Below are positions 60,360 to 64,000 of a DNA stretch of 64,000 bases, piece after piece. Origin of the DNA: Leclercia adecarboxylata (GTDB lineage: Bacteria; Pseudomonadota; Gammaproteobacteria; Enterobacterales; Enterobacteriaceae); the NCBI GenBank assembly GCA_002360945.1, contig DERO01000024.1, positions 62,001 through 126,000 of the forward strand, read 5' to 3'. The translations under genes and the position numbers were made by a program. Every line of letters starts with the position of its first letter. Position 1 is the stretch's first letter. The notes below the pieces were generated by a model. It had not been told where the DNA came from. It ran no database searches and saw nothing but the letters and a program-made list of their open reading frames with translations.

Positions 60360-61393
60360 GCGTTGCGATCCTCGCCCCGGGGTCCCGTACCCGGCGCTTC
60401 TCGAAACGCCTGACCCAGGTGCTGGTGACCCTGTTCGGCCTGCTGGTGCTGACCTTCTTTATTGGCCGGGTGATGCCGGTGGATCCGGTGCTGGCGATTG
60501 TCGGCCCGGATGCTGACCACAGCACCTATCAGCAGGTATATCACCAGCTGGGCTTCGATCAGTCCCTGCTGACCCAGTTCGGCATCTACCTTAACAACCT
60601 GCTGCACGGCGATCTGGGCAATGCCCTGCTGACCGGCAAGCCGGTGCTGGATGACATTCTGCGCGTCTTCCCGGCGACCCTGGAGCTGGCGACGATGGCG
60701 ATTATCGTCGGGGCCGGTTTAGGCGTTCCGCTGGGGGTGCTGGCCGCCGCGCGCCGTAACAGCGTCTCGGATTACGTGGTGCGCATCATCAGCCTCGCCG
60801 GTTACTCCACGCCGATCTTCTGGGTCGGGATGATGGGGCTGTTGCTGTTCTACGCCTGGCTTGGCTGGGTGGGCGGCGCCGGACGGCTGGATCTGGGCCT
60901 GGATGGCCTGGTGCCGCGCCGTACCGGGCTGATGACCGTCGATGCCCTGCTGGCGGGCAACAGCGCGGTGTTCTGGAACGCCATTAACCACCTGGTGCTG
61001 CCGGCCTCGCTGCTGGGCTTCCACTCCCTGGCCTACATCAGCCGCATGACCCGCAGCTTTATGCTGGCCCAGCTGTCCCAGGAGTTCATCATCACCGCTC
61101 GCGTAAAAGGTTTAACCGAGCGCCAGGTGATCTGGAACCACGCGTTCCGCAACATCCTCGTGCAACTGCTGACGGTGGTGGCCCTGGCCTACGGATCGCT
61201 GCTGGAAGGGGCGGTGCTGATTGAAACCGTCTTCTCCTGGCCGGGCTTTGGCTCCTATCTCACCGGCAGCCTGCTGCTGGGGGACATGAACGCGGTGATG
61301 GGCTGCGTCCTGCTGGTGGGGATCATCTTCGTGATGCTCAACCTGCTCTCCGACATGCTGTATCAACTCTTTGACCCGAGGACGAAATCATGA
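60356..61393 (+). CDS. ABC permease, DppB/OppB type
   Basis: Inner-membrane permease, 345 residues, about six spans. N-terminal TM preceded by RRFSKRLTQVLVTLFGLLVLTFF and followed by MPVDPVLAIVGPDA; BPD_transp loop EFIITARVKGLTERQVIWNHAFRN; conserved VLIETVFSWPGFGSYL. Overlaps both neighbours by 4 bases, so translationally coupled. Confidence 0.92.
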   Translation: MSVAILAPGSRTRRFSKRLTQVLVTLFGLLVLTFFIGRVMPVDPVLAIVGPDADHSTYQQVYHQLGFDQSLLTQFGIYLNNLLHGDLGNALLTGKPVLDDILRVFPATLELATMAIIVGAGLGVPLGVLAAARRNSVSDYVVRIISLAGYSTPIFWVGMMGLLLFYAWLGWVGGAGRLDLGLDGLVPRRTGLMTVDALLAGNSAVFWNAINHLVLPASLLGFHSLAYISRMTRSFMLAQLSQEFIITARVKGLTERQVIWNHAFRNILVQLLTVVALAYGSLLEGAVLIETVFSWPGFGSYLTGSLLLGDMNAVMGCVLLVGIIFVMLNLLSDMLYQLFDPRTKS

Positions 61394-62295
61394 CCGTTTC
61401 TCTGGATACACCGCTGCAATCCGTTCGCAGCGAAGGACGCCAGCGCCTGGCGCGGATGGCCCGTCGCAGCGTCGGCTTTGTCGGGCAGATGGCGCGCAAC
61501 CCGCTGACGGCCATTGGCGGCGGCATCATTCTGCTGCTGTTGATCGTCGCGGCCTTTGCGCCCTGGATCGCGCCCTACAATCCGCTGGTGCAGGATCTGA
61601 ATAACGCTCTGGTGGCCCCGAACGCCCAACACTGGTTCGGCACCGACGAATTTGGCCGGGATATCTTCAGCCGCCTGGTCTACGGCTCGCGCATCACGCT
61701 CTATATCGTGCTGCTGGTGTCGGTCACGGTCGGCCCGCTGGGGCTGCTGCTGGGCGTCACCGCCGGGTACTTTGGCGGTAAGGTCGATGCGGTGCTGATG
61801 CGCGTCACCGATATCTTTATCTCCTTCCCGAGCCTGGTGCTGGCGCTGGCGTTCGTCGCGGCCCTCGGCCCGGGGCTGGAGCACGTGGTGATTGCGATTA
61901 CCATCACCGCCTGGCCGCCGATTGCCCGTCTGGCGCGCGCGGAAACTCTGTCGTTACGCCAGGCCGATTTTATCTCCGCCGTGCGGCTGCAGGGGGCCTC
62001 CCCGGTGCGGGTGCTGTGGCGGCACATTGTTCCGCTGTGCCTGCCGTCGGTAATTATTCGTATCACCATGAACATGGCCGGGATCATCCTGACCGCCGCC
62101 GGCCTCGGCTTCCTCGGCCTCGGGGCGCAACCGCCGGAGCCGGAGTGGGGCGCGATGATCTCCAGCGGCCGCACCTACATGATGGAGTGCTGGTGGGTGG
62201 TGACTATTCCGGGGCTGGCGATCCTGATTAACAGCCTGGCGTTCAACTTCTTAGGAGATGGCCTACGTGACATCCTCGATCCTCGCAGCAACTAA
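61390..62295 (+). CDS. ABC permease, DppC/OppC type
   Basis: Second inner-membrane permease, 301 residues. Typical DppC features: NPLTAIGGGIILLLLIVAAF first span, HWFGTDEFGRDIFSRLVYGSR, ADFISAVRLQGASPVRVLWRHIVPLC (EAA-type loop), and C-terminal [13 protein letters not shown]. Its end overlaps the next ATPase gene by 29 bases if that gene starts at 62267. Confidence 0.92.
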   Translation: MTVSLDTPLQSVRSEGRQRLARMARRSVGFVGQMARNPLTAIGGGIILLLLIVAAFAPWIAPYNPLVQDLNNALVAPNAQHWFGTDEFGRDIFSRLVYGSRITLYIVLLVSVTVGPLGLLLGVTAGYFGGKVDAVLMRVTDIFISFPSLVLALAFVAALGPGLEHVVIAITITAWPPIARLARAETLSLRQADFISAVRLQGASPVRVLWRHIVPLCLPSVIIRITMNMAGIILTAAGLGFLGLGAQPPEPEWGAMISSGRTYMMECWWVVTIPGLAILINSLAFNFLGDGLRDILDPRSN

Positions 62296-63130
62296 TGAGC
62301 CGCTGCTCGACGTGCGCGATCTGCACGTCGACTTTATCAACGGACGCGCGGTGACCAATGCGGTGCGCGGCGTCTCCTTTCAGCTCGGGCGCGAGAAGCT
62401 GGCGATTGTCGGCGAGTCGGGCTCGGGGAAATCCACCGTCGGGCGGGCGCTGCTGCGCCTGCACCCGGCAAAGGCGCAAATCACCGCCACCCGGATGCAG
62501 TTTGGCGACGTCGATCTCCGCAGCGTCAGCGAGGCGCAGATGCGCGGCATTCGCGGCAAGCGCATCTCGATGATCATGCAGGACCCGAAGTACTCCCTGA
62601 ACCCGGTGGTCTGCGTCGGGGATCAGATCGCCGAGGCCTGGCTGACCCACCATCCAGGGCGTAAGGCGGAGGCGAAAGCCAAAGTGCTGGAGATGCTCGA
62701 CGTGGTGCGCATTCGCCAGCCGGAGCGGGTGTATCAGCTCTATCCGCACGAGATCTCCGGCGGGCAGGGGCAGCGCATCATGATCGCCATGATGCTGATC
62801 ACCGACCCGGAGCTGGTGATCGCCGACGAACCCACCTCCGCGCTGGACGTCTCGGTGCGCCTGCAGGTGCTGGGATTGCTCGACGACTTAGTCCAGTCCC
62901 GCGGGCTGGGGCTGATCTTTATCAGCCACGACATCAACCTGGTGCGCAGCTTCTGCGACCGGGTGCTGGTGATGTACGCCGGGCGGGTGGTGGAATCCAT
63001 CGCCGCCTGCGACCTGCACAACGCGAAGCACCCCTACACGCAGGGGCTGATCAATGCCCTGCCGGAGATGAATCACCGCCGCCCGGTGCTGCCGGTGTTG
63101 CAGCGTCAGGCCAGCTGGCTGACCGAATAA
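62267..63130 (+). CDS. ABC ATPase, DppD/OppD type
   Basis: ATPase of the importer, 287 residues from the GTG at 62267, which has AGGAG 9 bases upstream. An ATG at 62258 directly abuts that AGGAG and so is unlikely. Walker [11 protein letters not shown], signature [15 protein letters not shown], Walker [16 protein letters not shown]-loop ISHD. It is shorter than DppD (327): it has the C-terminal [14 protein letters not shown] but lacks the cysteine-rich Fe-S tail. Confidence 0.92.
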   Translation: MTSSILAATNEPLLDVRDLHVDFINGRAVTNAVRGVSFQLGREKLAIVGESGSGKSTVGRALLRLHPAKAQITATRMQFGDVDLRSVSEAQMRGIRGKRISMIMQDPKYSLNPVVCVGDQIAEAWLTHHPGRKAEAKAKVLEMLDVVRIRQPERVYQLYPHEISGGQGQRIMIAMMLITDPELVIADEPTSALDVSVRLQVLGLLDDLVQSRGLGLIFISHDINLVRSFCDRVLVMYAGRVVESIAACDLHNAKHPYTQGLINALPEMNHRRPVLPVLQRQASWLTE

Positions 63131-63140
63131 GGAGCGAAAG

Positions 63141-63914
63141 ATGATCGAGGTAAAAAACCTGAATCTGGCGTTCGGCGAAGGCGAGAAACGCAGCCAGGTG
63201 CTGTATGACGTCAATATTAACGTCCAGCCGGGAGAGATTTATGGCCTGGTGGGGGAGTCGGGCTCCGGCAAAACCACGGTGCTGAAGTGCCTGGCCGGGC
63301 TGTTCACCCACTGGGACGGGGCGCTGGCGATCGACGGCCAGCCGCTGGAGCGGCGCATCAGCCCCCAGCGCTGTCGGCTGGTGCAGATGGTGTTTCAGGA
63401 TCCCTACGGTTCGCTGCATCCGCGGCATACCATCGGCGATATTCTGGAAGAGCCGCTGCAGATCCACGGCATCAACGACCGGGATCGCCGTATTCATGCC
63501 CTGCTGGATAAAGTCGGTCTTAACCGCGCCTTCCGCGATCGCTATCCGCATCAGCTCTCCGGCGGCCAGCGGCAGCGTGTGGCGATTGCCCGGGCGCTGA
63601 TCCTTGAGCCGCAGGTGCTGCTGCTCGACGAGCCGACCTCGGCGCTGGATGTTTCGGTGCAGGCGGAGATCTTAAACCTGCTGGCGGAGTTGCAGCGCGA
63701 GTCGAAGCTCACCTACCTGATGGTGACCCACGATCTCGGAGTGATAGCCCATCTGTGCCAGAAGGTGGCGGTGATGCAGTACGGGAAAATTCTCGAAACG
63801 CTGACGGTGGATGAGCTGGTGGCAGGGCAGGCGCAAACCGATTACACCCGGATGCTGGTCAACGCCAGCCAGCAGTATTCCCGCGAGATGGCCAGGGAGG
63901 TGGCGGTGTATTAG
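63141..63914 (+). CDS. ABC ATPase, DppF/OppF type
   Basis: Second ATPase, 257 residues. Walker A GESGSGKTTV, Q-loop VFQDPYGSLHPRHTI, signature LSGGQRQRVAIARAL, Walker [16 protein letters not shown]-loop VTHD. Shorter than DppF (334) because the C-terminal regulatory tail is lacking. GGAGCGAAAG precedes the ATG, 10 bases after the previous stop. Last gene of the operon; a dispersed palindrome and a terminator follow. Confidence 0.93.
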   Translation: MIEVKNLNLAFGEGEKRSQVLYDVNINVQPGEIYGLVGESGSGKTTVLKCLAGLFTHWDGALAIDGQPLERRISPQRCRLVQMVFQDPYGSLHPRHTIGDILEEPLQIHGINDRDRRIHALLDKVGLNRAFRDRYPHQLSGGQRQRVAIARALILEPQVLLLDEPTSALDVSVQAEILNLLAELQRESKLTYLMVTHDLGVIAHLCQKVAVMQYGKILETLTVDELVAGQAQTDYTRMLVNASQQYSREMAREVAVY

Positions 63915-63921
63915 TGGGTCA

Positions 63922-63968
63922 GGTGCGGCCTGATGCCCTCACCCCAACCCTCTCCCACCGGGAGAGGG
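63922..63968. repeat. Dispersed intergenic palindromic repeat, copy 3
   Basis: GGTGCGGCCTGATGCCCTC, then ACCCCAACCCTCTCCCACC and GGGAGAGGGCGC. Full-length form, like the copy at 32734. It follows the ATPase stop by 8 bases and is followed by the left arm of a hairpin. Confidence 0.78.
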
Positions 63969-63976
63969 CGCAAACA

Positions 63977-64000
63977 CAAAAAACGGTAACCGTCGGGTTA
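63977..64000. terminator. Terminator at the window edge (cut)
   Basis: CAAAAAACGGTAACCGTCGGGTTA: A-run and the ACGGTAACC arm, loop, and the start of the GGTTA arm. The 3' part and T-run lie outside the window. Same design as the terminator at 36160, directly after a palindromic repeat. Confidence 0.65.

Overview
This 64 kb window is a chromosomal segment of a member of the Enterobacteriaceae, most like the Enterobacter/Lelliottia/Leclercia/Klebsiella side of the family. The backbone has the gene content and order of the Escherichia coli 47-48 min region, read in reverse: galS-mglBAC, sanA, cdd, yohKJ, dusC, mdtQ, yohF, yohD, yohC, pbpG, dld, bglX, osmF-yehYXW, yohO, mlrA, btsSR, yehS, metG, mrp, rcnB, thiMD, fbaB. 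The proteins match my memory of the E. coli products closely in length and motif. Species cannot be fixed without a database search. I saw no rRNA, tRNA, insertion sequence, prophage, CRISPR array or recognisable defence system.

Layout. 1-4.9 kb: galS (5' end cut by the window edge) and the galactose ABC importer operon mglBAC, with a textbook CRP/gal-operator promoter. 4.9-5.4 kb: six tandem 83-84 bp REP/BIME units, lying where E. coli carries yeiS-preTA. 5.4-10.3 kb: sanA, cdd, yohKJ, a second type I methionine aminopeptidase and dusC. 10.4-14.8 kb: an antiterminator-controlled aryl-beta-glucoside PTS operon (bglG-bglF-bglB type) with two RNA antiterminator/terminator pairs. 14.9-32.7 kb: envelope and stress genes (mdtQ, yohF, yohD with a small membrane gene, yohC, pbpG), a GNAT acetyltransferase, dld, bglX, the osmF-yehYXW ABC importer, the tiny gene yohO, mlrA, the pyruvate-sensing pair btsSR, and yehS. 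32.8-36.5 kb: metG, mrp, rcnB.

36.5-44.4 kb is an accessory block: a roughly 0.5 kb AT-rich leader, a compact wza-wzb-wzc (gfcE-etp-etk type) polysaccharide export and tyrosine kinase operon with no glycosyltransferases beside it, the dat-ddc pair that makes 1,3-diaminopropane, and an unrecognised lipoprotein. 44.7-47.6 kb holds the TPP riboswitch with thiMD, and fbaB. 47.6-57.3 kb is a pentitol locus: ribitol genes rbtK-rbtD-rbtR back to back with D-arabitol genes dalR-dalD-dalK-dalT plus a HAD phosphatase. The two repressor genes converge and share a TTAA as both stop codons. The ribitol transporter gene rbtT is missing from its usual place. 57.5-63.9 kb is a six-gene operon coding for an enolase-superfamily enzyme and a complete oligopeptide-type ABC importer.

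The most promising undescribed system is this last operon. A mandelate-racemase-subgroup enzyme with a K-x-H rather than K-x-K second-strand motif is co-transcribed with a Dpp/Opp-type importer, and the pair has a strong candidate CRP site upstream. Its substrate cannot be read from the sequence. Secondary points of interest are the orphan export/kinase operon, the reduced rbt/dal locus, the composite palindromic repeats, and several unusually perfect inverted repeats in leaders.
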